From: Vulcanimicrobiota bacterium | Lineage (GTDB): Bacteria > Vulcanimicrobiota > Vulcanimicrobiia > Vulcanimicrobiales > Vulcanimicrobiaceae | DNA length: 8,288 bases | Assembly: GCA_013289785.1 (NCBI GenBank) | Contig: JABCZE010000055.1 | Coordinates: 1-8,288, forward strand | Direction of reading: 5' to 3' | Shown here: positions 1-6,474 of the stretch, in pieces | Position numbering within the stretch: the stretch's first letter is position 1 | How the letters are laid out: each line of letters begins with the position of its first letter | Notes under the pieces: model-generated | The model's database searches: none | The model's input: only the letters and a program-made list of their open reading frames with translations | What the model was told of the DNA's origin: nothing | Made by a program: the position numbers and the translations under genes

Positions 1-834
1 AGTCTTTCGGTGGTGAAGACCTCGCCTGCACGATTCGACGCCTCCAGGGACGTCGTCGAACAGCGCGAGGCGACCTCGAAGGACGGAACGCGGATTCCGT
101 ACTTCATCGTGCACCCCAAGGGCATCAAGCTCGACGGCAATAACCCAACGATACTCTACGCATACGGCGGCTTCGGCGTCTCCTTAACGCCCAGCTATAG
201 CGGAATCTTGGGCAAGCTCTGGTTGGAGCGCGGCGGAGTCTACGTGCTGGCAAATATTCGCGGTGGCGGCGAGTTTGGTCCAGCCTGGCACGACGCCGGC
301 CTGACCACGCATCGCCAGCGCATCTACGACGATTTCGCCGCGGTAGCACAGGATCTGATCGCGACCGGCGTGACGAGTCCGCGCCGCTTGGGAATCGAGG
401 GCGGCTCTAACGGCGGGCTGCTGATGGGCGTCGAGTTCACGCAGCACCCCGAGTTGTGGCACGCGGTCGACATTCAAGTCCCGTTGCTCGACATGCTGCG
501 GTACGAGCAGATCGAGGCGGGCACGTCGTGGACCGGCGAGTACGGGAGCGTCTCCAACCCCGAAGAGCGCGCCTTTCTAGCTTCGATATCGCCGTATAAC
601 AACGTGAAGCCCGGCGTCAACTATCCCGAACCGCTCATCTGGACGACGACGAAAGACGATCGCGTGGGGCCGCAGCACGCGCGCAAGTTTGCAGCCAAGC
701 TGGCGGCGATGCACGTTCCCTATCTCTTTTACGAAGTGATCGAGGGCGGCCACGGCTCAGGTGCAAACTTGCAGGAACAGGCATTTACTAGTGCCCTGGA
801 GATGACGTACTTTATCCAGAAGCTGATGGACTAG
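1..834 (+). CDS. prolyl oligopeptidase (S9A family), C-terminal catalytic domain; 5' end outside window
   Basis: Serine peptidase that cleaves short peptides after proline. Only the alpha/beta-hydrolase domain is visible. The reading frame is already open at base 1 (S-L-S before the GTG at 10), so that GTG is an internal valine rather than a true start; whole enzymes of this family are about 700 residues with an N-terminal beta-propeller. Counting from the GTG, family marks are YAYGGFG (50-56), NIRGGGEFG (82-90), the nucleophile motif GGSNGG with Ser133 (bases 406-408), the acid motif DDRVGPQH with Asp216 and Arg218, and EGGHGSG with His248. The whole catalytic triad is therefore present and the enzyme looks active. 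The gene ends in TAG, 6 nt before the stop of the opposing VOC gene, and no terminator hairpin lies in that gap. Whether it is exported cannot be judged without the N-terminus. Confidence 0.92.
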   Translation, partial: SLSVVKTSPARFDASRDVVEQREATSKDGTRIPYFIVHPKGIKLDGNNPTILYAYGGFGVSLTPSYSGILGKLWLERGGVYVLANIRGGGEFGPAWHDAGLTTHRQRIYDDFAAVAQDLIATGVTSPRRLGIEGGSNGGLLMGVEFTQHPELWHAVDIQVPLLDMLRYEQIEAGTSWTGEYGSVSNPEERAFLASISPYNNVKPGVNYPEPLIWTTTKDDRVGPQHARKFAAKLAAMHVPYLFYEVIEGGHGSGANLQEQAFTSALEMTYFIQKLMD

Positions 835-840
835 CAGCCT

Positions 841-1617
841 CTACGGCGCCGACGTCACGAACCACTCGGTGCCAAAGCGGTCGTGCACGTTACCGAACTT
901 TCCGCCCCATTGCGCGTCGGCAAAGGGCGTTACGACCTTCCCGCCCTCGGCGAGCGCATCGAAAACCTCTTGCGCACGGCCTGTATCGAGAACGTTGAGC
1001 GCCAGCGTCACATTGCCTTCATCGGCCCTTCGACTCCGCTCAGGATGACACACGGGGCGCGCCATTCCGTCGGAGGCTTTGAACGAAATCCCCGAAGCTG
1101 AAAACGTCGCGTACCCTACGCCGTCGTTATCGCGCATCGCGATCTCGTAGTTCCCATTCAAGGCCTTCTTGTAGAATTCGAGTGCCTCTTCGCACCGGCC
1201 GTAGAAAAAGATGAAGGGTACCAGTTCCATCGGCGCTCCGCGCATGTCGTCGCCGACGTCGACCAAGCCGATCGTGTGCCCCTCCGGATCGCGGAAGAGA
1301 CCGATCACGGGGCCATTGGGAACCTTGTCGGGGCCCATCATCCGCGAGCCACCGTGCTCTTCGATCTTGGCGAAGGCCGATTCCATATTGTCGACGACCA
1401 CGTAGAACGTTACGTGGCCCCCGTAACCATCGGGCGCCTTGCCGATACCGCCCATGATGCCGCGCGCATGGCCCGGCACCGGATCGACGAGGCTGTACGC
1501 AATCTCGTAGTCGGGAATTGGAGCGGCGACGTTCCAACCGAAGACGTCGGCGTAGAAGCTGCTCAGCTTCGGCGCGTCCTGCCCCATGATCTCGAAATGT
1601 ACGACGGGATGTTTCAC
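841..1617 (-). CDS. two-domain VOC (glyoxalase/bleomycin-resistance fold) protein with an inserted repeat peptide
   Basis: 258-aa protein made of two VOC-superfamily domains. Domain 1 (about 3-121) has the FYADVFGW motif near the start and closes with FRDPEGHTIGLV, as in glyoxalase-like enzymes. Domain 2 (about 131-255) is PhnB-like, with EEALEFYKKAL, ISFKASDG and the closing QWGGKFGNVHDRFGTEW. The substrate is unknown; the fold covers metal-dependent lyases, dioxygenases and drug-binding proteins. I place the start at GTG 1617-1615 because AAAGGA lies 9 nt upstream; a TTG at 1635 would add six residues but overlaps that ribosome site. Residues 190-199 (CHPERSRRAD) are encoded by a dispersed DNA repeat inserted in frame between two strands of domain 2. 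The gene starts 20 nt after the stop of the upstream VOC gene, so the two form an operon. Confidence 0.85.
   Translation of the reverse strand: MKHPVVHFEIMGQDAPKLSSFYADVFGWNVAAPIPDYEIAYSLVDPVPGHARGIMGGIGKAPDGYGGHVTFYVVVDNMESAFAKIEEHGGSRMMGPDKVPNGPVIGLFRDPEGHTIGLVDVGDDMRGAPMELVPFIFFYGRCEEALEFYKKALNGNYEIAMRDNDGVGYATFSASGISFKASDGMARPVCHPERSRRADEGNVTLALNVLDTGRAQEVFDALAEGGKVVTPFADAQWGGKFGNVHDRFGTEWFVTSAP
1021..1053 (-). repeat. short dispersed repeat (TGTCATCCTGAGCGGAG type) inside a coding region
   Basis: On the minus strand the core TGTCATCCTGAGCGGAG is followed by TCGAAGG. I recognise this as a version of the short extragenic repeat found in many copies in various bacterial genomes, whose translation yields the familiar HPERSRR string in otherwise unrelated proteins. 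Here it is read in frame as C-H-P-E-R-S-R-R (residues 190-197 of the VOC protein). The exact ends are uncertain, with a core at about 1026-1050. No second copy and no clear target-site duplication are visible in this window. Confidence 0.72.
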
Positions 1618-1626
1618 GATCTCAAA

Positions 1627-1632
1627 TCCTTT
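1627..1632 (-). promoter_or_regulatory. ribosome binding site that decides the start of the two-domain VOC gene
   Basis: AAAGGA on the minus strand sits 9 nt before GTG 1617. The longer reading from TTG 1635 would place this site inside the coding sequence and has no comparable site of its own, so the GTG start is preferred. Confidence 0.6.
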
Positions 1633-1637
1633 CAAGC

Positions 1638-2126
1638 TTAGGCGTTATAAACTCGTTGCAGCTCGTCGATGTCGAGCTTGCTCATTTGGAGCATCGCGCG
1701 CATCGCGCGTTCCGAACGCTCGTCGTCGCCCCCGATGAGGTCGCGCAGACCCTCGGGCACGATGTTCCAGGCGAAGCCGTAGCGGTCGGCGACCCAGCCG
1801 CATGGCAGCTGCTTGCCGCCCTCGGAAAGCTTTTCCCAGAGTTCGTCGACCTCGGTTTGAGTTTTGCAACTCGTGAAGAGTGCGATCTTCCCTTGTGAGA
1901 AGTTCTCGGCCGGCACGGCTGGGTCGCCCGTCGGCGCGTTGATCGCCATGAAGGACTGGCCGTCGAGTTCGAACTCCACGACCATCGCGGTGCCTGCCGG
2001 CTCGGGGCCGGCCTCGCCGTAGCGACTCACGTCGGTAACCTTCGAATTCGGAAAGATGGAGACGTAGAACTCGGCAGCCTTCTCGGCCTCGCCGGTAAAC
2101 CACAGAAACGGGGTGATGCTCGGCAT
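1638..2126 (-). CDS. PhnB-like VOC protein (3-demethylubiquinone-9 3-methyltransferase domain family)
   Basis: 162-aa single-domain VOC protein of the PhnB-like group, annotated in databases under the old and probably misleading name 3-demethylubiquinone-9 3-methyltransferase. Family marks: ITPFLWFTGEAEKAAEFY (4-21), IFPNSKV, FMAINAP (59-65), TEVDELWEKLSEGG (91-104) and CGWVADRYGFAWNIVP (109-124). The start is ATG 2126-2124 because AAAGGAGAG lies just upstream at good spacing; a longer reading from 2186 would run through the promoter and operator. Length fits the family. It is the first gene of a two-gene operon, divergent from an HxlR-type regulator, which suggests inducible expression. The enzymatic activity is unknown. 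Confidence 0.87.
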   Translation of the reverse strand: MPSITPFLWFTGEAEKAAEFYVSIFPNSKVTDVSRYGEAGPEPAGTAMVVEFELDGQSFMAINAPTGDPAVPAENFSQGKIALFTSCKTQTEVDELWEKLSEGGKQLPCGWVADRYGFAWNIVPEGLRDLIGGDDERSERAMRAMLQMSKLDIDELQRVYNA

Positions 2127-2132
2127 GGGGCT

Positions 2133-2141
2133 CTCTCCTTT
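2133..2141 (-). promoter_or_regulatory. strong ribosome binding site of the PhnB-like VOC gene
   Basis: AAAGGAGAG on the minus strand; its AGGAG core is 8 nt from ATG 2126. This is the strongest Shine-Dalgarno sequence in the window and fixes the start. Confidence 0.8.
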
Positions 2142-2157
2142 GGAGGTGGTGACGGCG

Positions 2158-2186
2158 ATGGTAGCATGTGTACTTGCAAAAAGCAA
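2158..2186 (-). promoter_or_regulatory. probable promoter of the VOC operon
   Basis: Minus strand: -35 TTGCTT (2186-2181), a 17-nt spacer, and -10 TACCAT (2163-2158) preceded by TGC, an extended -10 feature. The start of transcription would fall near 2151, giving a leader of about 25 nt that holds the ribosome site. The operator inverted repeat covers the -35 and part of the spacer. A perfect TTGACA also lies at 2199-2194 on this strand, but no good -10 sits at the right distance from it. Confidence 0.5.
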
Positions 2187-2189
2187 GTA
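2171..2189. promoter_or_regulatory. inverted-repeat operator, probably bound by the adjacent HxlR-type regulator
   Basis: Perfect dyad TACTTGC-AAAAA-GCAAGTA: 7-bp arms with a 5-nt spacer, in an AT-rich gap between divergent genes. It overlaps the -35 and spacer of the VOC operon promoter and ends 3 nt before the regulator's -35. HxlR-family proteins bind as dimers to short dyads of this size next to their own gene, and the placement fits repression of the VOC operon together with autoregulation. Binding itself is inferred. Confidence 0.7.
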
Positions 2190-2192
2190 TCA

Positions 2193-2221
2193 TTGTCAAA
2201 AGAATTATAAGTTGCTATACT
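2193..2221 (+). promoter_or_regulatory. sigma70-type promoter of the HxlR-type regulator gene
   Basis: TTGTCA (2193-2198), a 17-nt spacer, then TATACT (2216-2221): one mismatch from consensus in each box and ideal spacing. Transcription should begin at about 2226-2228, only 6-8 nt before ATG 2234, so the mRNA would have almost no leader. Confidence 0.7.
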
Positions 2222-2233
2222 GCAAGCGTGGCC

Positions 2234-2875
2234 ATGGTCAAGCGGAGCTACGGGCAGTACTGCGGGTTCGCGCGGGCGCTCGAGCTGGTCGGCGAGCGCT
2301 GGGCGCTGCTCATCGTTCGCGATCTCCTCATCGGGCCGAAGCGCTTCGGTGAAATTCAACGCGGGCTGCCTGGGATTCCCACCAACATCCTCACGGCGCG
2401 CCTCAACGAGCTCGAGGATAGCGGGCTCGTGCGCCGCCGGCTGCTCGCACGCCCGGCAAAGGGCGTCGCTTACGAGCTGACCGAGGACGGCGCCGGACTC
2501 GAGGCCACCGTGCTTGCTATCGGTCGCTGGGGCGCGCAGCGTCTCGGCGAGCCGCAGCCCGATGAAACGATCACCGAGGACTCGATCGCGACGGCACTGC
2601 GCACGACGTTCCGCCCCGAAGCGGCGGGCAAAGCCAAGCTTACGTATCTATTGAGATTGGGGCCGATCGAAGTGCACGCGCGCGTCCGCGACGGCGTCGT
2701 CACCGTCGGTCGCGGCCCGATCGAAAAACCCGACCTCACCATCGAGACCGGCCCGGCCCTTCGGCTGCTGCTGGCGCACGAGATTTCTCCGGCAGACGCA
2801 ATCAAGAAGAGGCTCGTGCGCATCACGGGCGATCCGAAGTTGCTCGACCGCTTCGTGCGGATGTTCCGAATCTAA
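2234..2875 (+). CDS. HxlR-family transcriptional regulator with C-terminal SCP2-like domain
   Basis: 213-aa regulator. The N-terminal half is an HxlR-type winged helix: YGQYCGFARALELVGERWALL leads in from about residue 6, then LLIGPKRFGEIQRGLPGI, the recognition-helix region NILTARLNELEDSGLV (51-66) and the wing with AYELTEDG (79-86). Residues about 115-213 resemble an SCP2 (sterol carrier-like) domain, including the VTVGRGPIEKPDLTIE stretch and the closing IKKRLVRITGDPKLLDRF; such a domain could bind a hydrophobic ligand. Cys10 is the only cysteine and lies near the N-terminus, where redox-sensing HxlR proteins such as YodB keep theirs. The start is ATG 2234; GTG 2228 is an alternative two codons upstream, and neither has a Shine-Dalgarno site. 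Longer readings would cover the promoter. It probably controls itself and the divergent VOC operon, and is followed after 12 nt by a DUF2332 gene. Confidence 0.88.
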   Translation: MVKRSYGQYCGFARALELVGERWALLIVRDLLIGPKRFGEIQRGLPGIPTNILTARLNELEDSGLVRRRLLARPAKGVAYELTEDGAGLEATVLAIGRWGAQRLGEPQPDETITEDSIATALRTTFRPEAAGKAKLTYLLRLGPIEVHARVRDGVVTVGRGPIEKPDLTIETGPALRLLLAHEISPADAIKKRLVRITGDPKLLDRFVRMFRI

Positions 2876-2887
2876 CCGAGCGCGTTC

Positions 2888-3919
2888 GTGAACGATATCG
2901 CGACGCGTCTGGAGCGCCAAGCGTCGGCATGCGAGGCGATGGGGTCGGCGTTCACCGCAATCCTTTTACGTGAAGCTGCAGCCGATGCTCGGCGCGAGTT
3001 GCTCCTCGCGGCGCTCCTCCACCCGCTTTCGAATTATGCGCGCCCGGGGCTACATCTTGCCGGCGCGTTGCACTACCTCGCGCTTCGCGGGGAGCCCACG
3101 CTCGCGCGGCATTACCCATCCACAGGCGGCGACGGCGACGCTCGCAGCGCTTGGACGGCGGCGCGGGCGACGCTCATCTCCAGTTCCTCACGATTCGCGC
3201 CGCTATGGACGCAGATACCGCAGACGAACGAGCCGGCCCGCTCGATGCCGCTTCTGGCGGCCTTCGCGTGGCTTTCCGCACGCTTTAAAATGCCGCTCCG
3301 TCTTCGCGAAGTCGGTGCGAGCGCCGGGCTAAACCTGCGTTTCGATCGTTACCGCTACGACGGCGGGACCTGGCAGCGGGGCGACGCAGGCTCGCCGCTC
3401 GTGCTCCGCAATCGCATCCTGGGCGGCAAACCCGCGAACGTCGACGCCCGAATCATCGTGGACAACCGAATCGGTTGCGACCTCAATCCGCTCGACGTGA
3501 CGAAAGAGGAAGATCGCCTACGCTTAACGTCGTTCGTCTGGCCCGATCAAACCGAGCGCCTCGCGCGTCTGCGAAACGCCCTCGCGATCGCGCGCAATTT
3601 TCCCGTTGGAATCGACGCCGAACCTTTTGCCACGTGGCTTCCACGTGAGGGCATTCCTCACGGCGGTGCTCTGACCGTCGTCTTTCACACGATCGTCGAA
3701 GAGCATCTGTCGCCGGATGAAAAGTCGGAACTCGACGCGGCGATCTGCAGTCTGGGCGACGCGGCTACGCCCGAAGCGCCATTCGCGCACGTACGGATGG
3801 AACTCGAGGCCGGTGCGTATCGAACCAGCGTGCGAGTCTGGCCAAAGGCCGGCGGGCCGGTGGCGATCTGCGAAAGCGACGGTCACGCGCAGGGAATTAT
3901 TTGGGCAGTACCAGCTTGA
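2888..3919 (+). CDS. DUF2332-family protein of unknown function
   Basis: 343-aa protein recognisable as DUF2332 by several conserved stretches: HYPSTGGDG (75-83), TQIPQTNEPARS (108-119), REVGASAGLNLRFDRYRY (140-157), GDAGSPL (165-171), IGCDLNPLDVT (195-205), SFVWPDQTERLARL (215-228) and VVFHTIVEEHLS (264-275). The EVGASAGLNL motif looks like the glycine-rich S-adenosylmethionine-binding loop of methyltransferases, so a methyltransferase-like fold is plausible; the activity is unproven. No signal peptide or membrane segment is seen, so it is probably cytoplasmic. The start is GTG 2888 with no convincing ribosome site; it lies 12 nt after the regulator stop and is probably expressed with it. 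Its last 23 bases overlap the 3' end of the opposing aspartic protease gene. Confidence 0.85.
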   Translation: MNDIATRLERQASACEAMGSAFTAILLREAAADARRELLLAALLHPLSNYARPGLHLAGALHYLALRGEPTLARHYPSTGGDGDARSAWTAARATLISSSSRFAPLWTQIPQTNEPARSMPLLAAFAWLSARFKMPLRLREVGASAGLNLRFDRYRYDGGTWQRGDAGSPLVLRNRILGGKPANVDARIIVDNRIGCDLNPLDVTKEEDRLRLTSFVWPDQTERLARLRNALAIARNFPVGIDAEPFATWLPREGIPHGGALTVVFHTIVEEHLSPDEKSELDAAICSLGDAATPEAPFAHVRMELEAGAYRTSVRVWPKAGGPVAICESDGHAQGIIWAVPA

Positions 3920-5699
3920 CTTCGCGCGTCGCCGTGCCGTGCCGGAGGGTTAGGCTGAGCATCGTTCCGGGGCGGCCGGTAACGATCGCAACGAAATCCG
4001 CGGCCGAGAGATCGCGCGCGCCGATACCGTTGACGGCGAGAATCTGATCGCCGGCGGCGATGCCCAATGCCGAGGCCGCAGAGTTCGGACGAACGGCGAC
4101 GACATCGATTACGTCGGGTCCGTTCTTCGTAAATCCGATCCCAGAACGGTTGCGTGCGATAACCAGCGGATGCGCGAGCGGTTCGAGGTAGAGCGTTTGG
4201 TTGGCATAGTCGAACGTCGGGGTGAAGCGCGAGAGGACCGAAAGTCCGAGATCGCCGGCTTCGGTCCACGACGAAAACGAGCCGGTCTTCATTTGCGTGA
4301 AGTCGGCGGGAAGCTTGGGGATGTCGTGGCCGCCGATCTCGAAGCCCGCAAGCGTTTGCAGTTCGCCGGAGTTCGAACCGCCGGTTCCTGCGCCGTGCAC
4401 GGCATAACCGTGGCCGTATTTGGCGAGCAGTCCCGTACGCTGCAAAAAGTCGCCGTAGAGAATCAGAATTCCCGCATTGCCGGTGTCGATGCCGAAGTCG
4501 CCGGCGCTACCGTCAGCCGTCGCCCGAGCGAGCGGCATATCCTCTTGAAAGTGAATCGGCACGGGCGCCCCACGCCCGCGATACCTAAAGCTCGAAAGCG
4601 GCGTCAACGTTAGTCGCTTGCCGGCGTAGTCGATCCGGGTCGCATAGCGTTCGAACCATTCGAGCCCGAGGATGCCCGCAAGGGGCACCTTGCGGCCGCG
4701 CTCGTAGAACGCGTACGGATAAGGAATGACGAGGAACGGCTGATCGAGCAGCTCCGCGTTACCGATGCGAACGCCGGCAACGCGGGTGTATTGCAGTGCG
4801 ATCGTTCCCGCGCCGGCACCGCCGCTCACGCCGCCGCCCGTTCCGCGCAGCCCTAGTGCTTTGGCCGCGACGCCGTCGAGGATCGCGTGGCCGCCCGAAT
4901 CGAGAATAAACGGCATCGGCTCGTGCCCGTCGATCGACGCCCACACGAAGAGTTGACGCCCCTCGAGTTCGATCGGCACCGTTGTCGCACGCGCGCCGCC
5001 CAACATTTTCGCGTTGTCCACCGGCTGCGGCTTTTGGAAATCTGCGGCGTCGACGCGATCCGAAACGGCGTAGCGCGTGATCTCGACGCGGTCACCGTTT
5101 TGCGGCTCGAAAAGGCTCGCCGTGGAGATCGAAAACGGCAGCACGAGCGCACCGGTTTGCCGGTAATCGGCAAACGTGGTCACGTCGGTGCTGATCGGGG
5201 TGCGGATCGCGATCGAATCGATTAAGTGGGTGCGCGTATTAACGGCTACGACGGCGGGGATGCCGCCGCGAGGCGCGACGCGCACCAGCTCGTCCGGCGC
5301 GCCACTCCCGCCAACCCCCGCGCATTCGATTGCGGCGCCGGAATGTGGATCGAAGTAGCCGCGCCGCGTGAGAAACGCCTCCGTGACGGCCCGCGCACGC
5401 GGGTACCACGAATCGTACGGATGCACGCCGCCCGAGATGTCGCGCGCCCAAACCGTCTGCCCGTCGTACACTTCGGCCTCGCTCCCTTTGACCGCAAGGC
5501 TCGACCGGCGCGCGTAGCTCCCGTCGCGAAGGTCGTCGCGAAGCTCGGTGACGCCGTGCAGCCCGGAGCTGGTGAGCTGCCCCGTAGCGGTAATCTCGCC
5601 GGCGCGGTTCCAGGCCGCGCCGCCGGTGGCGGCGGCGACTTGCGAGAAGAGCGCGGCAGCGTTGCATGCCAGCGAAACGGACGCGATAAGGCCGATCAT
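3897..5699 (-). CDS. exported two-lobed retropepsin-like aspartic protease with C-terminal PDZ domain
   Basis: 600-aa protein. Residues 1-24 are hydrophobic and alanine-rich with AAA at the end, resembling a signal peptide, although the n-region has no positive charge. Residues about 30-225 form an N-terminal region of beta-strand character that I cannot assign. Two aspartic-protease lobes follow: PFILDSGGHAILDG with Asp267 (lobe 1, D-S-G) and DFGIDTGNAGILIL with Asp405 (lobe 2, D-T-G); GILGLEWFERYATRIDY (342-358) is typical of retropepsin-like bacterial proteases. Residues about 516-600 are a PDZ domain with a GIGF carboxylate loop and GIAAGDQILAVNG. The likely role is proteolysis in the periplasm or at the cell surface; the substrate is unknown. 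ATG 5699 is the first usable start, since upstream codons in this frame hold none. It lies 43 nt after the AraC-family gene and may be its co-transcribed partner. Confidence 0.84.
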   Translation of the reverse strand: MIGLIASVSLACNAAALFSQVAAATGGAAWNRAGEITATGQLTSSGLHGVTELRDDLRDGSYARRSSLAVKGSEAEVYDGQTVWARDISGGVHPYDSWYPRARAVTEAFLTRRGYFDPHSGAAIECAGVGGSGAPDELVRVAPRGGIPAVVAVNTRTHLIDSIAIRTPISTDVTTFADYRQTGALVLPFSISTASLFEPQNGDRVEITRYAVSDRVDAADFQKPQPVDNAKMLGGARATTVPIELEGRQLFVWASIDGHEPMPFILDSGGHAILDGVAAKALGLRGTGGGVSGGAGAGTIALQYTRVAGVRIGNAELLDQPFLVIPYPYAFYERGRKVPLAGILGLEWFERYATRIDYAGKRLTLTPLSSFRYRGRGAPVPIHFQEDMPLARATADGSAGDFGIDTGNAGILILYGDFLQRTGLLAKYGHGYAVHGAGTGGSNSGELQTLAGFEIGGHDIPKLPADFTQMKTGSFSSWTEAGDLGLSVLSRFTPTFDYANQTLYLEPLAHPLVIARNRSGIGFTKNGPDVIDVVAVRPNSAASALGIAAGDQILAVNGIGARDLSAADFVAIVTGRPGTMLSLTLRHGTATREVKLVLPK

Positions 5700-5742
5700 G
5701 CCGCGAGCATACGCCTTTGGCGCCGGACCGTCTTGAAGATTT
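5700..5742. other. short intergenic gap between AraC-family gene and aspartic protease gene
   Basis: 43 nt. On the minus strand it holds CGCC-AAA-GGCG, a small 4-bp hairpin without a T-run, so it is not a convincing terminator. AAAGGC, 15 nt before the protease ATG, is at best a poor ribosome site. No clear promoter is seen, which fits read-through from the upstream gene. Confidence 0.4.
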
Positions 5743-6474
5743 TTAGCGCGAGAAGATTCGCCGGTATCCGGCCGGCGAGAGCCCGAGGCTGCGGCGAAAC
5801 GCGCGCGTGAGATGGCTCTGATCGCTAAACCCCGCGCTCAACGCGATCCGCGTGAGGGGCTGCGTCGTCGTTAGCAGCATCTTCGACGCGAGGCGTATCC
5901 GGGCGCGAGCGCGATAGGCGTTTGGGGTCATGCCCACGTGGCGCCGGAACGCGCGGCTGAAATGCGTCTCGTGCAGGCCGGCGATGGCGGCGGCCTCGCG
6001 TAACCGAACCGTCTCCCCCCACGGAAACGTTTCGATGACGTTGCGCAGCCAGTCCGGTCGCTCGGGCAGCGGCTCGGCGGAGCGCCGGAGCAATGCCGCT
6101 TGCAGGCCCGCGACCGCCACGCCAAGCTCGCGACCGTGGCCGTAGAACGTTGCAACGACTTCGCCCACGGCGGCTCGCAGCGGCGCGCGATCGAGCGCGA
6201 CGCTCCCTCGCAGGCCAGCCCCGCCGCTCTCACGCGGCAGCTCGACGTTAAGACAGTACGTGTCGCTGGCGAAGCGGTCGGCGTGTTCCTCGGTCGCATC
6301 GTGAACCACGATCGTGCCGCTGTTGCACAGTTCGGGCATGCTATCGGAAACCTCGACGTATGCCCCGCGCAGCACGATGGTGACGAACGGCGAGCCGTGC
6401 CGATGGTGCCGCATCGTGCTGCACCCACGGTGGTCGGTTTCAAAAACGGCGCCCGCTTCGGTGATGCGCTCCAT
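5743..6474 (-). CDS. AraC-family transcriptional regulator
   Basis: 243-aa regulator. The N-terminal part (about 1-80) looks like a small cupin-type sensor, with [18 protein letters not shown] (25-42) and a second histidine-containing strand ([11 protein letters not shown], 57-67). The C-terminal AraC/XylS DNA-binding domain (about 150-243) has two helix-turn-helix units: [24 protein letters not shown] (158-181) with [11 protein letters not shown], and [24 protein letters not shown] (211-234) with AGYRR. Length and layout are normal. The ATG follows directly on the helicase stop (TAGATG), with GAGG 9 nt upstream inside the helicase gene, so translation is probably coupled. The effector is unknown; possible targets include the downstream protease gene. 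Confidence 0.92.
   Translation of the reverse strand: MERITEAGAVFETDHRGCSTMRHHRHGSPFVTIVLRGAYVEVSDSMPELCNSGTIVVHDATEEHADRFASDTYCLNVELPRESGGAGLRGSVALDRAPLRAAVGEVVATFYGHGRELGVAVAGLQAALLRRSAEPLPERPDWLRNVIETFPWGETVRLREAAAIAGLHETHFSRAFRRHVGMTPNAYRARARIRLASKMLLTTTQPLTRIALSAGFSDQSHLTRAFRRSLGLSPAGYRRIFSR

Noticed and set aside
835..840. Bidirectional terminator between the prolyl oligopeptidase and VOC genes
   Set aside because: The gap is 6 nt and no stable hairpin with a T-run is visible in or around it.
1618..1635. TTG at 1635 as start of the two-domain VOC protein
   Set aside because: It would put the AAAGGA ribosome site inside the gene. GTG 1617 has this site at 9 nt, and the VOC domain begins right after it.
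1691..1709. Two tandem 9-nt units (GCATCGCGC)
   Set aside because: Only two copies, in coding sequence, explained by the A-M-R-A-M residues of the VOC protein.
2168..2233. Longer N-terminus for the regulator from ATG 2168
   Set aside because: The added 22 residues are encoded by the operator and promoter sequence and do not resemble HxlR proteins.
5698..5712. Four-codon leader frame (M-L-A-A-stop) on the minus strand whose TGA overlaps the protease ATG
   Set aside because: AAAGGC lies too close to its ATG to serve as a good ribosome site, and such short frames occur by chance.
5226..5810. 194-codon open frame on the + strand
   Set aside because: Shadow of the protease gene in GC-rich DNA; arginine- and alanine-rich translation with no domain features, and it spans a gene boundary.
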